From Colias croceus (lineage: Eukaryota; Arthropoda; Insecta; Lepidoptera; Pieridae), in assembly GCF_905220415.1 (NCBI RefSeq), contig NC_059548.1, positions 1,676,501 to 1,740,500 of the forward strand: a stretch of DNA of 64,000 nt, in the 5' to 3' direction. Within the stretch, counting starts at the first letter, position 1. Every line of letters begins with the position of its first letter. The position numbers and the translations under genes were made by a program. Below the pieces are notes generated by a model. The model searched no databases. It was not told the DNA's origin and worked only from the letters and a program-made list of their open reading frames with translations. Shown piece by piece: positions 44,528 to 55,575 of the stretch.

Positions 44528-44927
44528 CATAGTATAAAGCAAAGTCACTTTCCAAGTCTGTTTGTATATACCTATTTACTTTTTTTTTTTTTTTTTTTTT
44601 GTAAGGTGTTTCTCAATGTTAGCCAGAAGGGCTTCTACATTTTAACGCGGACGCGGGGGTGAACTGAAGGTTCACCCTGGTAGCGACATGCACAAGGGCG
44701 TCCCCCCTTGACGGGGACCACGAACCTCGGCTTGAGCTGTCGCTTGAGTGGAGGAGGCCAGAAGGGCCCTAATCGGACGGGATACCTATTTACGATTAAA
44801 TCTTTATAACTACACAACGGATCTTGATAAGTTTTTTTTAATAGATAGAGTGATTAAAGAGGAAGGTTTTAGTATATAATTTATTAGATTTTAGACATAG
44901 CGGGCGAATCTGCGAGCGGATCGCTAG
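44528..44927 (+). mobile_element. Helitron-like copy, type C, split by a LINE tail
   Basis: The 5' part AACATAGTATAAAGCAAAGTCAC (44528 on) and the 3' part ending GCGGATCGCTAG (44927) are colinear with the copy at 53889 once 44580-44781 and one duplication are removed. Confidence 0.8.
44580..44781 (-). mobile_element. 5'-truncated LINE tail inserted in a Helitron copy
   Basis: A run of 21 T (poly-A on the minus strand) and a 12-bp duplication ATACCTATTTAC (44568-44579 and 44782-44793) mark a target-primed insertion of 202 bp. The body is GC-rich like the copy at 16417, but the sequence is different. The 60-aa frame across it is not a gene. Confidence 0.87.
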
Positions 44928-45455
44928 TAAATTGTAAAAAAAGACCATGTACCTGTCTCTCTATGTATATTAAGAGTAATTAATATACACTTCATGTAAA
45001 TGGCTGCCCTCTGACCAAGTATATTTTTATTGTTTATTGATTTATTGTCATAGATATCTTTATATAATATATACCTATCCAACAAAAGATATATTTATGT
45101 ATTTTATACCTACAAAAGAGACTGAACTATCAAATAGATGAAAACTGTGTGTAATCTCGCCATAAATGTCTTAATCAGACTACGATATTCAAGTTAAAAT
45201 ATATCATTCTCCATCGCACCTAGCGATTATTCAAATATATGCAAATAGTCTCAAACTGTACATTATTTTTAAAACAAATATATATTGAATATATTTGCAT
45301 ATTTCGATTTAAAATACGTTCAAAAAATACAGCGTGCGCGTGTCGCGACTGGAAATAATTCTGCAATTTGTCGTTTACATTTTTTGCTAGTTTTAATTAA
45401 AATTGTACGGCGATTTTCTCGAATCTTCTAGAGGTTTTTAAGTTTTATTTTGAAA
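44928..45455. other. AT-rich intergenic DNA, no feature
   Basis: No gene or repeat copy recognised. Confidence 0.35.
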
Positions 45456-45621
45456 CTAGCTGTGGCCCGCGATTTCACCCGCATTGCTCTGTCCTGCTCT
45501 GTCCTGTCCTTAGGGTGATGATATATATAGCATCGAAAGAATGTTTCAAATCGGACCAGTAGTTCGTGAGATTAGCGAGTTCAAACAAACAAACAAACTC
45601 TTCAGCTTTATAATATTAATA
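45456..45621 (-). mobile_element. Helitron-like copy, type B, internally shortened
   Basis: Plus strand from CTAGCTGTGGCCCGCG to CTTTATAATATTAA. It lacks the central CCTCGATAAATGGGC segment. Confidence 0.7.
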
Positions 45622-45993
45622 ATTATTTTAAATATGGACTTATTGATATTCACGGCGTATTTACGTAAATATTTATATTGACATCGCGTGACCGGAATAA
45701 TTTCCGTAATTGTGTTTAATGAAACATGCTTTATTGGTATTTATTATTGCAATATTATACGACAATTTTATGTATAAATTTTTATCCAATTTCATCAGAA
45801 GAAGGGTTATGTTTTTGGAATTATTATTACCGAAGTATGTTTTTTTAGCAATGTGTTGGACGAATATTTTTTATTTTTTAGGGCTTGATTAAGTTTTTTG
45901 TTTGGTTGTGTTTTTATGTTAAACAGTTAAGTTATGTCTTTATAAATATCGAACAATCAGTTGTTGGTTTTTAGCCAGCAGAAGTTGTTAAAA
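45622..45993. other. AT-rich intergenic DNA, no feature
   Basis: The 60-aa frame at 45710-45892 is hydrophobic by composition only. Confidence 0.3.
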
Positions 45994-46110
45994 TCTATAC
46001 TAATATTATAAAGCTGAAGAGTTTGTTTGTTTGTTGAACACGCTTATTTCAGGAACTACTGGTCCGATTTGAAAAATTGGACCAGTAGTTCCTGAAATTT
46101 AGATTTCATC
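45994..46110 (+). mobile_element. Helitron-like fragment, type B, with a local inverted duplication
   Basis: It starts TCTATACTAATATTATAAAG. GGAACTACTGGTCC is followed at once by its mirror GGACCAGTAGTTCC, so the 5' half folds back on itself and the 3' half is missing. Confidence 0.65.
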
Positions 46111-46381
46111 AATCGGACCGGAGTGTTAACAATCATGGAGCATTGAGAGAAATCTCTAAGCTCCTAAACCAATGCCTTTGTTACCAACAATGGACTTCCA
46201 CTTGAAGTGGGGTTATACTTGTACAATAGTGCAATTAATTTCGAGTTTCATATTCGATTTGTCGTTGGATAATTAAATAGTTCCTGGAATGGTATCGTGT
46301 TGTGTATGTGAGATGAGTCAACGAAAAATTATAAATTTTGAATTGAGAAACGACTTACTTATAATATTTAGTTATTTACCT

Positions 46382-46562
46382 ATTACTAACTGTGCTCCGC
46401 TCCTGTTGGTCTTAGCGTGATGATATTATTTATTATAGTCTATAGCCTTCCTTGATAAATGGGCTATCTAACACCGAAATAATTTTTCAAATCAGACCAG
46501 TAATTCCTGAGATTAGCGCGTTCAAACGAACAAACAAACTCTTCAACTTTATGATATTTTCT
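46382..46562 (-). mobile_element. Helitron-like copy, type B, decayed 3' end
   Basis: The body has TGTTGGTCTTAGCGTGATG and TTGATAAATGGGCTATC. The expected CTAGCTG end is mutated to CTAACTG. Confidence 0.7.
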
Positions 46563-47182
46563 ACCTATTGTCACGATTTATATTTTTTTGTGATTGATAA
46601 CACATCTAGATATGAATAAAAAATACAAACTCAAACCTATAATATTGGCATAGTTTCTAAGTAAAGTGTACCATAAAAATGCATTTGTTATGACATAAGT
46701 AGTATAAACTATAAAGGGAAAAATATCTGATTTTAAACCTTCATATTTTTAAGCGTCCGTTCCCTTGTAAAAATATAATATTATATAGGATATAAAAGCT
46801 GTCGATAATCTAGACCGTGCAAGTGAAGTTTATTATGTACTATATTGCAATTTTGCACTTTTCGATACTTTTCGATAATAAATATCACGTCTACGCCAAT
46901 GTAGACACGACATAAAAACTTGATATTTCAGTTAAAAATTGTACATAAAAATGCATATGCCATCAAACGTGGAGGCTATAATATAATGTTGTAGGGAATC
47001 ACTTAAATTTACAGTAAAAATATCTCTATATTTTACTGTAAATATCTCTATATTTTTTTCACTGTAAATACTCAAAATAATCCTTTTGCAGGACAATATA
47101 AAAATACAGTACATACATTTAAAAGTAAGCTACAAAACAAGAAGCTGTCTACGAATCTTGTTATTATCACGCATGATCATAG
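46563..47182. other. AT-rich intergenic DNA, no gene
   Basis: An imperfect duplication of ATCTCTATATTTT-type sequence near 47020-47060. Nothing else is seen. Confidence 0.35.
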
Positions 47183-48415
47183 TAGATAGGGAGGCGAAGA
47201 GGGGAATTTTCTGCAATACTCGAGCGTGGCAGTTTAAGATATGAGAGATACCTTAGACCTAATAGAACAACCTTGATAACTATTTAGCTCTTTAAGTAGT
47301 GACGCGCGCCCAGGATAGACGATCAGATTAGTAAAAAAAAATCGATAGTCTGAAATACTCGAGCGCGTCAGATTAAGATATTGGGGGTTGATTTTAGTGT
47401 TTTAAGACTAAATTTAACTAATCTGACGATAAGTCCTTGACGCCGCCAAGTTATAGGGTCGCGAACTTGTAAAAAAAAAACGTTAATCCGGCATTCTCGA
47501 GCGCGATTGTTTTTATTTTTATTTTGAAGAATATAATCTAAAACTTACAAAAAATACAAAATCTGCCGGTTTCCGCGTGACCGGAAGTCTGGAGGAGCCA
47601 TTTCGTCTTCCGAAAAACGCGTTGCAGTATATATGTCGCGAACGATACATTTTACAAAAAAAAAAGTTTGAATAAACAAAAAAGGTAATTTTATTTTACA
47701 CAAAAAAGGTCTCTTTACATTTTTGTCCAAAGTTAAAACTTTTTGACTTGAAGCATCATAAAAACTCAAACTCCCGGTTTTTTGAGTATATCTCGAAAAC
47801 TGAGGGTGTTAAGAAAAATTGATATGAAATAACGATGATTAAAAAAAAAGAAACTCTCAAACCTTTTTCGGTCAGATTAAGAGAACCCACCAACATTTTT
47901 GTCAGATTAAGAAAATATGCTTTCAGGAGACCGAGATAAACCTCCCCTATGAAAATCTGACGCGCTCGAGTATTTCAAAAGGACTTTTTTTTTCTGCATT
48001 TTCAAAAATTCATCGTAACTTATCGTCACGCCGAAATCGTCAGTTTTTTTAAGGGGAGCTTCCTTGGGGCCTACTTAACACCCCTTCCGAAAATCTGACG
48101 CGCTGGAGTAAATTTTTTTTTTGTGCATTTTTGACGAATTAATATGCCTAGCCCCACCACGCAAACCGGCAGATTAGTATACCGTTGTTATCAGAGGCAC
48201 TTGGGGCATACGTAGTATGAATATCTGACGCGCTCGAGAATGCCCAAGTAACTATTTTTTTTTACATTTTTGAAAATCCGTACACGCCAAACCCACCGCT
48301 AAAATGGTTTTTACCATAGAAGCTTTTCTTTTCGAAATTATTTTATCTATCGATTTTGATAAGTCTCAACGGCGCCGTTTAATTACGCCATTTAGCTACC
48401 TCGCCTCCCTATCTA
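47183..48415. mobile_element. 1233-bp TIR element with mirror-arranged subterminal repeats
   Basis: The ends are TAGATAGGGAGGCGA and its reverse complement, with TAG on both outer sides (a possible 3-bp duplication). Three subterminal motifs lie on each side: GAAATACTCGAGCGCGTCAG-like at 47215, 47352 and 47492, and its reverse complement at 47956, 48094 and 48224. The CTCGAG cores are 139 and 138 bp apart on the left, 138 and 130 bp on the right. The centre has no recognised coding sequence (the 74-aa frame at 47545-47769 has no domain). Superfamily unknown. Confidence 0.85.
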
Positions 48416-48538
48416 TAGCACAACTTTATTCGTTTTAATACCGCCTGTTGTCAATCAAAGTCGACATAAACATCGCAATATCACAGTCTATAAAGCCTGC
48501 ATACAACCAATATGCAAGTGTAATATTTCTCAGAGTAA
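48416..48538. other. spacer between two DNA transposons
   Basis: No feature. It is short. Confidence 0.3.
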
Positions 48539-48913
48539 GGCTGCGTTTACACCAGAGATGTGCTATGCTACTTTGCTGTGGACGCGTTTGATATTCACCA
48601 ATGATGCACATAGCTTAGCATAGGTGGAAACGGATTTAACTAAGATAGGTTTTTTATAAGAATGCGCGCTGTAGATATGTGCTATAGCCCATAGATATGT
48701 GCTATGGATGCGTGCTATGAATTAAAATTATGGTTGGTCGCTAGCTGTGTAGCCTACTATCGATACATAACATAGCTCGAGCTGCGCATCTTCCTCGCAC
48801 AGCTACTTTGCGGCGACCGGCGCATTTTCATAGCTTGCACCGCTACAAAGCTTAGTATTAGCATATAGCTGTCCACACATCTGCTGTTCCACATCTCTGG
48901 TGGAAACGCAGCC
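48539..48913. mobile_element. Harbinger-like MITE, 375 bp
   Basis: The ends are GGCTGCGTTTACACCAGAG and its near-perfect reverse complement, flanked by TAA on both sides. A TWA duplication with GG-starting TIRs fits PIF/Harbinger. The inside is rich in ATGTGCTATG motifs and non-coding. Confidence 0.82.
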
Positions 48914-49976
48914 TAATACAGCGATGTTAAGTTTCTTTACGAGCCAATAAGGCGACATTGTGCGACTGCTGTTTTATAGTACAGGCGTTTGAGTTATGGG
49001 GAATAATAGAATAAATATATGGGGTTGTATAGATTTATATACTACTGCGTTTACAATTTGAAAATATATTTGTTTACTGTATTTTAAAGGTGTTAGTTAT
49101 TCCTATGTGTGTAACTGTTTTGTGTGTATTGAAGTGTTGACTAAATTCTGTTTGCTATTTATTAACCAAATTTTTTAATTTTTAGAGGTGATTACACTGA
49201 ATAAAATAAAAATTAAAGAGTTAAATTTAGACAGTTGTTAACGCAAACGTCAGTTTAGTCATTTTGTCTTTTCAGTGAGTATTAATTAAAATTATAATAT
49301 ATTCAAACAAGTTCTATTATTACTACCTTCCCTCCTCCAATAAACTTATACATTATTATATAGATACTATTTCCCTTTTTAATTTTGCGTAAACCGTTTC
49401 CCCTAATCATTCACAGCTCAGCATAAAGTTACTATGTCTTTCTTCGGCCGAATTTAATTAATCCGTAGCTTGCCTTGGTCTCTTTAGATCTAATTTATTG
49501 AATTCATGTTTGTCATAATTACTTTTAACTGGAGCTTCTGAAGTGAGGATTGTGGCTGCGTCAATTCATAAATGCTGTTGATTTGCTAGCGAACTATTTT
49601 TGAAGGATAGGCTCAATGGGATAATATATTAATTATTTGTCTTTAAAAATGTAATATTAAATTATTGTGATTTGATGATTTAAGGAAGATTCCATTTTTG
49701 TTCGATGGCACGTTCAGAATCAAGAGCCAATAACATAATATTTGAAATGTGTTTTAAAAATTAATATGTAGATTTTCTATGAATTTCTATTTGAAAAGTA
49801 TTTTTTTATTAATTGAATGAATGGAAGATCGTGATAACTGCCTGAATGCATTTTAGCTAGGCTTTGATAAAACATAGGATATTTGATTCTAACCGATAAA
49901 AAATAATTTTAAGAATTCAATCCGATATTAATTATGTTTTATTTATTACATACAAAATAAATCTTTGTAAACTTTA
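48914..49976. other. AT-rich intergenic DNA, no feature
   Basis: No gene or repeat copy recognised. Confidence 0.4.
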
Positions 49977-50287
49977 TCTATACATATAATAAATCAGTAG
50001 AAGGGTCAATTCTGTACATTGAAAATATTAAAAAAATAAATACCAGGGGGTGTTACTGGATCGATACCAAACCCAAATATGTGATTAAATCAATTTTTGT
50101 GTGTCTGTCTGTCTGTCTGTCTGTATGTGAAGGCATCACGTAAAAACTAACGGTTCGATTTCGATGAAACTTGGTATAATTATACCTTATTATCCTGGGC
50201 ATAAAATAGGATACTTTTTATCCCGGAAAAATACGTAGAAGAAAAATCTTAACTTTTCCGCGCGGACGGATCGCGGGCGGAAGCTAG
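49977..50287 (+). mobile_element. Helitron-like element, distinct type
   Basis: From TCTATACATATAATAAA to GCGGGCGGAAGCTAG before T. It contains a GTCT run (50103-50125) and TATCCCGGAAAAATACG. The body differs from types A-D. Confidence 0.75.
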
Positions 50288-50707
50288 TAAATAATATTTC
50301 GAGAAGATCCTATCTGTCTTGAACATCTAAATCCACAATCTATATTCATAAATTACATGACTTTCAAAAAACAGAAAACAAGGCCTAAGCGCTTTGAGTG
50401 GCCAGTTCCTATAATATAAATTTTATAATTTAAATTATAATATTCGCTAATTAATTCAATTTTCAATGCAGATACTGAATTATTAAAGCGGAGAAAGAAC
50501 ACTGAAAGTATAAAGTTATTCATAAAGTTTATTATTTCCATTAGAATCTGAATGTCGTATTGAATAACCATTTCCTTTGACCAAGCTTGTATTTTTATTG
50601 TATTGTTCAGTTATTTCAATTAGTGTCCGTTCAATGTACTTTAAAATGGTACTATAATAGTGCGATATCAAATTTGTAAAACTTTCTTGTATTTTTATCG
50701 CTAATTT
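50288..50707. other. AT-rich intergenic DNA, no feature
   Basis: The 72-aa frame at 50353-50571 (-) shows no domain. Confidence 0.35.
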
Positions 50708-50862
50708 GGAGTGAAACTTCTTTAGGCGCGTTGAGAGTAAAATTTCAAGGTCGCGTCATGCCAATACATTCACGTCATCGATTTAGGCGACGATTTTGGT
50801 ATCTTTGAATCTTGCCCAGAAGTTTCAATTCTGACACGTGTGCTCGGCACACACGCTCTTTT
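50708..50862 (+). repeat. ~150-bp repeat with inverted arms and tail hairpin, copy 2
   Basis: Colinear with 21093-21252. It ends GCTCGGCACACACGCTCTTTT.. in pieces, with GTGAAACTTCTTTAGGCGCG at the start. Confidence 0.82.
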
Positions 50863-51317
50863 ATGTTCCTATGCGATATCCCTGAAATGAGTAAATTCGT
50901 AGTGAGTGTTTTTTTTTTCAACAAAATAATTTTCCAGTAGAAACATTGACATCAACAACTCAAAATATCTAGTATGCTTAATATTTAAAATTCTTGTCTT
51001 GTCTTGAATTTCCACAAACCATTTCTATCCCATACGTCTCCTGTTCAAGACCATTAACTAGTGTGTACAAAATCTCTGTACAGAGGTCGACTAACCTCTG
51101 GGTACAATGTAAATCCAATTACGTTGGCAGTTAGTGCAAATTGTGGTTAGCACCCTGGTCAGCGTCTCGGCTTACTGGCACATCGATCGTTCTACAATTA
51201 TTGGAGACTTGATGTTTTATGGTGCCTTTTAAGGAAGGTTAAAAAGAAGCAGTAAAAAGAGGTAGGAAACATTGTAAGAAAAAATAGTGTAGTACTAATA
51301 GTATACTTCTAGTTCTT

Positions 51318-51421
51318 TAAAAAGTGAATAGGCACTTATTAGGTCAGCATGCTCGCTTATCGCTTTCCATCAGGCGAAGCGATGGTCAAATGCCTGCCTA
51401 ATCCCGAATTAAAAAAAAAAA
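51318..51421 (+). mobile_element. LINE tail, 104 bp
   Basis: TTTCCATCAGGCGAAGCG and a terminal A run (51411-51421) with TAGTTCTT on both sides (51310-51317, 51422-51429) mark a very short 5'-truncated insertion. Confidence 0.75.
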
Positions 51422-51429
51422 TAGTTCTT

Positions 51430-52070
51430 AAGATACATTTTATGTGATGTGTAAAATAAGAAATTAAAAGATTATTTATTTATCTAGCGAGGCCTATCGA
51501 CTACAAAATTATATTCATATTATTTAATAAACTGTGTTATGTATCTGATAATTTAAAGTTTGTATGTGTTTATTGTGACTAACAAATAATTAACTTTGTA
51601 AATGGTACAACATGGTAAATTCACCTCAAATCATGAACATTACTTCTGTCTTTAAATTGTTAACAAAGCTACATAAATTTGCTTGCCAAAATACGTAACA
51701 AGTAATTAGGTACATATTTTACACTTTAAAAGTTGAAAAAATGTCGAAATAACACGTTAAAGCACCTACAGGTGTGCGAACCGTGGCGTGCGGTCAACGA
51801 ATTATTCACTGAACCCGTACCCTCAAACATGGATTTAATTTACTAGATATGAGTAAAAATTAAAATAATGTCCTAATTATATTTTTTTATTACCCACAAC
51901 GAAGACTAGACCGACGTTTCCACTTTACAGCTAGCGTGGCAATGGGCAAGATCTCACCGTTGAACTTATTTCTCATAAACCTAATGAAAGCAATATAATA
52001 TATATAATAAGAATATATGAATAAATCATATTTTAAACACCTGTATGAAGGCTGTAATTTCTATTTACAT
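51430..52070. other. AT-rich intergenic DNA, no feature
   Basis: It would be the 3' side of the smORF at 52071 if that is a gene. No perfect AATAAA on the minus strand close to the stop was found. Confidence 0.35.
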
Positions 52071-52265
52071 TTAGAAATACACTGATGAACCAATTGTGTA
52101 CCACATTTGGATGGTCACACATAAAATCAAAATATAGAAAAAAAACTTGGTAATGTGACGTATCCATACAGCAAAGAAAATAGGAATGATTATAATAAAA
52201 AATCCTATCCAGCTCTCTACATCTTCGTGCCTGGTTAAAACACGGCGTAAGCGTGAATAGTCCAT
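52071..52265 (-). CDS. possible 64-aa membrane protein (smORF)
   Basis: From the ATG at 52265 the frame encodes a basic, hydrophilic N-terminus (MDYSRLRRVLTRHEDVES) followed by two hydrophobic stretches, about residues 19-34 and 39-58, and ends YTIGSSVYF. The layout of a charged head and two helices separated by WIRHITK looks like a small integral membrane protein with a cytosolic N-terminus. The start of the frame is set by the first ATG; upstream in frame is TTGAAT. AT-rich DNA favours hydrophobic codons, so chance cannot be excluded, but the charged head is not low complexity. I recognise no family. Confidence 0.35.
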   Translation of the reverse strand: MDYSRLRRVLTRHEDVESWIGFFIIIIPIFFAVWIRHITKFFFYILILCVTIQMWYTIGSSVYF

Positions 52266-52496
52266 ATTCAATTAAAAAAAATGAGGAGGGTGTTCTGACA
52301 GAATATTTCAAGCCATGGAGAATATAATACTTCGTTATAATTTGTGTGAAGTTAGCTGATTTGATTGTTACCATGAAATGTTTTGAAGTTCAATTTTCCA
52401 GATTTTTATACGTAATTTGTTCCAGATATCTAAAACTTCGGTAATCAGAGAATGGAAGTGGCCTACATAGATTTAATTGAGTTGATGACTATCATT

Positions 52497-52650
52497 ATGG
52501 GGTCTACCTTCAAAGAAGGTTTAGAGCGTAATCCACGTAATAATATGGCATCGAACTTTTTGATTCTACGGCATGCAGGCGTCTACATGATGTTGTCCTC
52601 ATCGATTCGGTCTGTAGTAATATAGCTACATAGATTGAAAATTATATTTC
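52497..52650 (-). mobile_element. decayed fragment of the tRNA-derived SINE
   Basis: CATCGAACTTTTTGATTC, TCTACATGATGTTGTCC and ATAGATTGAAAA align in order with the SINE at 62106, with many changes. Confidence 0.5.
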
Positions 52651-53391
52651 CTAACTTCAGCTAGCCTCGAATCCTGAAATTTTATATTGTCAGCACTGCG
52701 ACATTATTAAAACGAGGACAAATTATATTATCTCACGACTAAGATTTTGCTTAGACTGGGTGTTAAAATCAGAACCGAGTCTTGATTTTTGATCGATTAT
52801 AAATAGTGAATAATTCACAGTCGATTTAAATAATTATTTAGGCAAATGGTGGTTAAAATATTAATGTATGAATGATATTAAATTTTGTTATAAAAGCAAT
52901 AGCTAAAATTTTATTTAAATTATAAGTAGGATCTTAATGCAACTGTTCTAAAAAAAATTGGGTGACGCTAAATAATTAATCACTCATTTATAAACATTGA
53001 TCATTTTTCCCTTTATTCTTCAGTAGTAATTTGCAGAAAATTAACATAATGAGAAAATTGTTGATCAAAGATACAAAAAATGTTAATTTAGCTGCCGAAA
53101 ACTTGAGCAATTATTTTAGAATTTGTAATGAGTTTTTAAATTTTCCACAAACATCACTGGACCGAAGTTTGGAAGTTTTTATAGAAATGTAACGAAAAAA
53201 TATGAAAGGGGTGCTGGCGTTAAGGACGCTTGCTTATTTTGTTAGAACTGCCGAAAAACTCGAAGGGAGTAAATTATTACTATTGTGCGTTTTTACAAGA
53301 AATCAACAATAACTGATTCAATTTGGATGTTGGAAAGTTTTGTAATATAATCTTAACGATTAAAAAATAGCCTGATTATTATAGTTTTTTT
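52651..53391. other. AT-rich intergenic DNA, no feature
   Basis: No gene or repeat copy recognised. Confidence 0.35.
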
Positions 53392-53450
53392 TAATCATCA
53401 GTCCATATACGCTTCCACTGCTGGGACACGGGCATCCTATTAATAAGGGT
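53392..53450 (-). mobile_element. short 3' fragment of the tRNA-derived SINE
   Basis: ATCATCAGTCCATATACG and TTCCACTGCTGGGACACGGG match the 3' end of the SINE at 62106. Confidence 0.65.
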
Positions 53451-53888
53451 TTATTTTTAATAGAGTAAGTATTTCGGCCAATCTATTTCTTGTCGGTAGA
53501 AAATCTCTTATAGGATATGTTTAATTAATTAATAGAACTAGTAACTTTATTCTCAAAGTTGACTAAGAGAATAATATATTAGTTAATCTTTATTCCTCAT
53601 TTTTAAGTTAAAAACGGAGTTACAATAAATATCATACAGGAAACATAAATCGCATAAAGTTATTTATGAGCCATAATTAACAGCTCACTAAGCACTAAAT
53701 AATAGCGGTCTTAATAAGCTTTCAGGTCATAATTTACAATCTAGGTATTGATGAAGAGCTAAACGTACCGGGATGACTTGTTTATAGAGCACAGGTGGGT
53801 TTAAATTGGGTAATACGAGTTATGTGCGGATTTGATCATGCTGGGTATTTTCTGTTAATTCTTACTTATCTTACTAATTCATATTAAA

Positions 53889-54076
53889 TCACTACATAGT
53901 ATAAAACAAAGTCGCTTTCTCTGTCCCTATGTCCCTTTGTATGCTTAAATCTTTAAAACTACGCAACGGATTTTGATGCGGTTTTTTTAATAGATAGAGT
54001 GAGTCAAGAGGAAGGTTTTAGTATATAATTTATTAGGTTTTAGACAAAGCGGGTGAAGCCGCGGGTGTTAAGCTAG
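53889..54076 (+). mobile_element. Helitron-like copy, type C, well preserved
   Basis: From TCACTACATAGTATAAAAC to GCGGGTGTTAAGCTAG before T. Confidence 0.83.
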
Positions 54077-54324
54077 TACTACTATGTACTAAAGCGTGTT
54101 TTTTGTGTCGTCCTAATTTCACGTAGCAGATTTGATTCTGATTGTTATAGATAACTTTTTATATACACTTAAACATATCATTCTCATAGGAATTTTATAA
54201 AGTACCATAAGGACTTTATAAAATTAGTATAATAAGTTCAGGCCATGAGGCCTGAACTTTCATACGAGGAGGTCAGTTTCTTTGCAAGGGGAACAAATGT
54301 AGATTATACTGTGTTTTTGCTGAT

Positions 54325-54590
54325 AATGACTTTTATGCTGCTGCTGCTGATGATGATGATAGTGATTATAATGCTCTAGTAGTTGATGATGATATTGGTG
54401 CAGATATTACTGCTGCTTAAGATAGGGATAATGATTTTGCTGCTGCTGGCAGTGCCGTTTTTGCTGCTGCAGGTGGTGCTATTTTTGCTGCTGCTGCTCA
54501 TAGTGCTAGTGTTAATGCTGCTCAATATAGTATATAATAATGATTTTTTTGCGATTGCTGATGATGATATATGGATGATAATTATATAGT
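54325..54590 (+). repeat. GCT/GAT trinucleotide-rich tract
   Basis: Many short runs of CTG/GCT and GAT (for example GCTGCTGCTGCTGATGATGATGAT at 54338-54361 in two blocks). The local 68-aa Leu-rich frame is a low-complexity product, not a gene. Confidence 0.7.
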
Positions 54591-54597
54591 ACTATAA

Positions 54598-54752
54598 TCT
54601 ATACTTAATATTATGTATAAAGCTAAAGGAGTTTGTTTGTATGTTTGAACGTGCTAACCTCAGGAACTACTGGTCCGATTTGAAAAATTATTTTGGTGTT
54701 AGATAGGCCATTTATCGAGGAAGGCTATAGGCTATATATCATTACGCTTTGA
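54598..54752 (+). mobile_element. Helitron-like fragment, type B, 3' end missing
   Basis: It starts TCTATACTTAATATTATG and holds GAACTACTGGTCCGATTTG and TTTATCGAGGAAGGC. Similarity fades after ACGCTTTGACCAA. Confidence 0.7.
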
Positions 54753-55183
54753 CCAATCTGATATATTTTGTTTCAATATTTAAAGTGCAGATCATTACAG
54801 TAATTTTAAATGATAAAGAATTAACATACTCTCACATGTTTGCATTATAAATAGAGATCGTTAAACATAACTGTAGGTAAATTGCTAATTACATAAAGCA
54901 ATGTTTAAATGAAACATTTAAAATGGGTTTTAAAACGGGATTAATTCATTGTTTATCTCGACGTTTCGAATATTTTACAGCAGGCTTTGGCTGGTAGAAG
55001 CCGAGTAATCAGGGTTAATAAATTATATATGATCACAATGTTTGCCTATAACTACATAGTGTAAGTACATTGATAGTTCAAAACCTCGGTTTCTTTTATT
55101 ATACTGTTACATAGATTCCAGTGTATTAAAGATAAAAATGTGTAAGTGACAATGGATATACAAATATCCCCTATATAACTTCA
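54753..55183. other. AT-rich intergenic DNA, no feature
   Basis: No gene or repeat copy recognised. Confidence 0.3.
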
Positions 55184-55414
55184 CTAGCTGTTGCCCGCAG
55201 CTTCGCTTGCGTGGAAAAGATAAATTTTCATGGTATAAGTTTTCATCCCCTATTTTACCCCTTTAGGGGATGAATTTTTTAAAATCCTTTCTTAGGGGAC
55301 GCCTACGTTATGACATCTACCTGCATGCCAAATTTCAGCCCGATACGTCCAGTGGTTTGGGCTGTGCGTTGATAGATCACTATATCAGTCACCTTTGAGT
55401 TTTATATATATAGA
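55184..55414 (-). mobile_element. Helitron-like element, distinct type
   Basis: Plus strand from CTAGCTGTTGCCCGCAGC to TATATATATAGA before T. The body (CCCCTTTAGGGGATGAA, CGATACGTCCAGTGGTTT) is not shared with types A-D. Confidence 0.72.
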
Positions 55415-55563
55415 TTTTGGATTCAGATTGTTAGAAAAACCTAAGTTGTTTATGACCGTGGATTATCAAGTATTTCCATGAAAAATTATATAACGATTTG
55501 TTAAGCGGTTTAATCAAAGCCAACCAAAAACAGAAAAAGGAACGTAATATCAACATAATAAAT

Positions 55564-55575
55564 TGATAGTATCTT
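55564..55575. repeat. left target duplication of the tRNA-derived retroposon
   Basis: TGATAGTATCTT, repeated exactly at 55684-55695. Confidence 0.85.

Noticed and set aside
44635..44817. 60-aa minus-strand ORF
   Set aside because: It lies in a LINE tail bounded by a 12-bp duplication.
52033..52374. 113-aa minus-strand ORF overlapping the smORF
   Set aside because: Aromatic-rich with no pattern. The overlapping 64-aa frame has the more protein-like layout.
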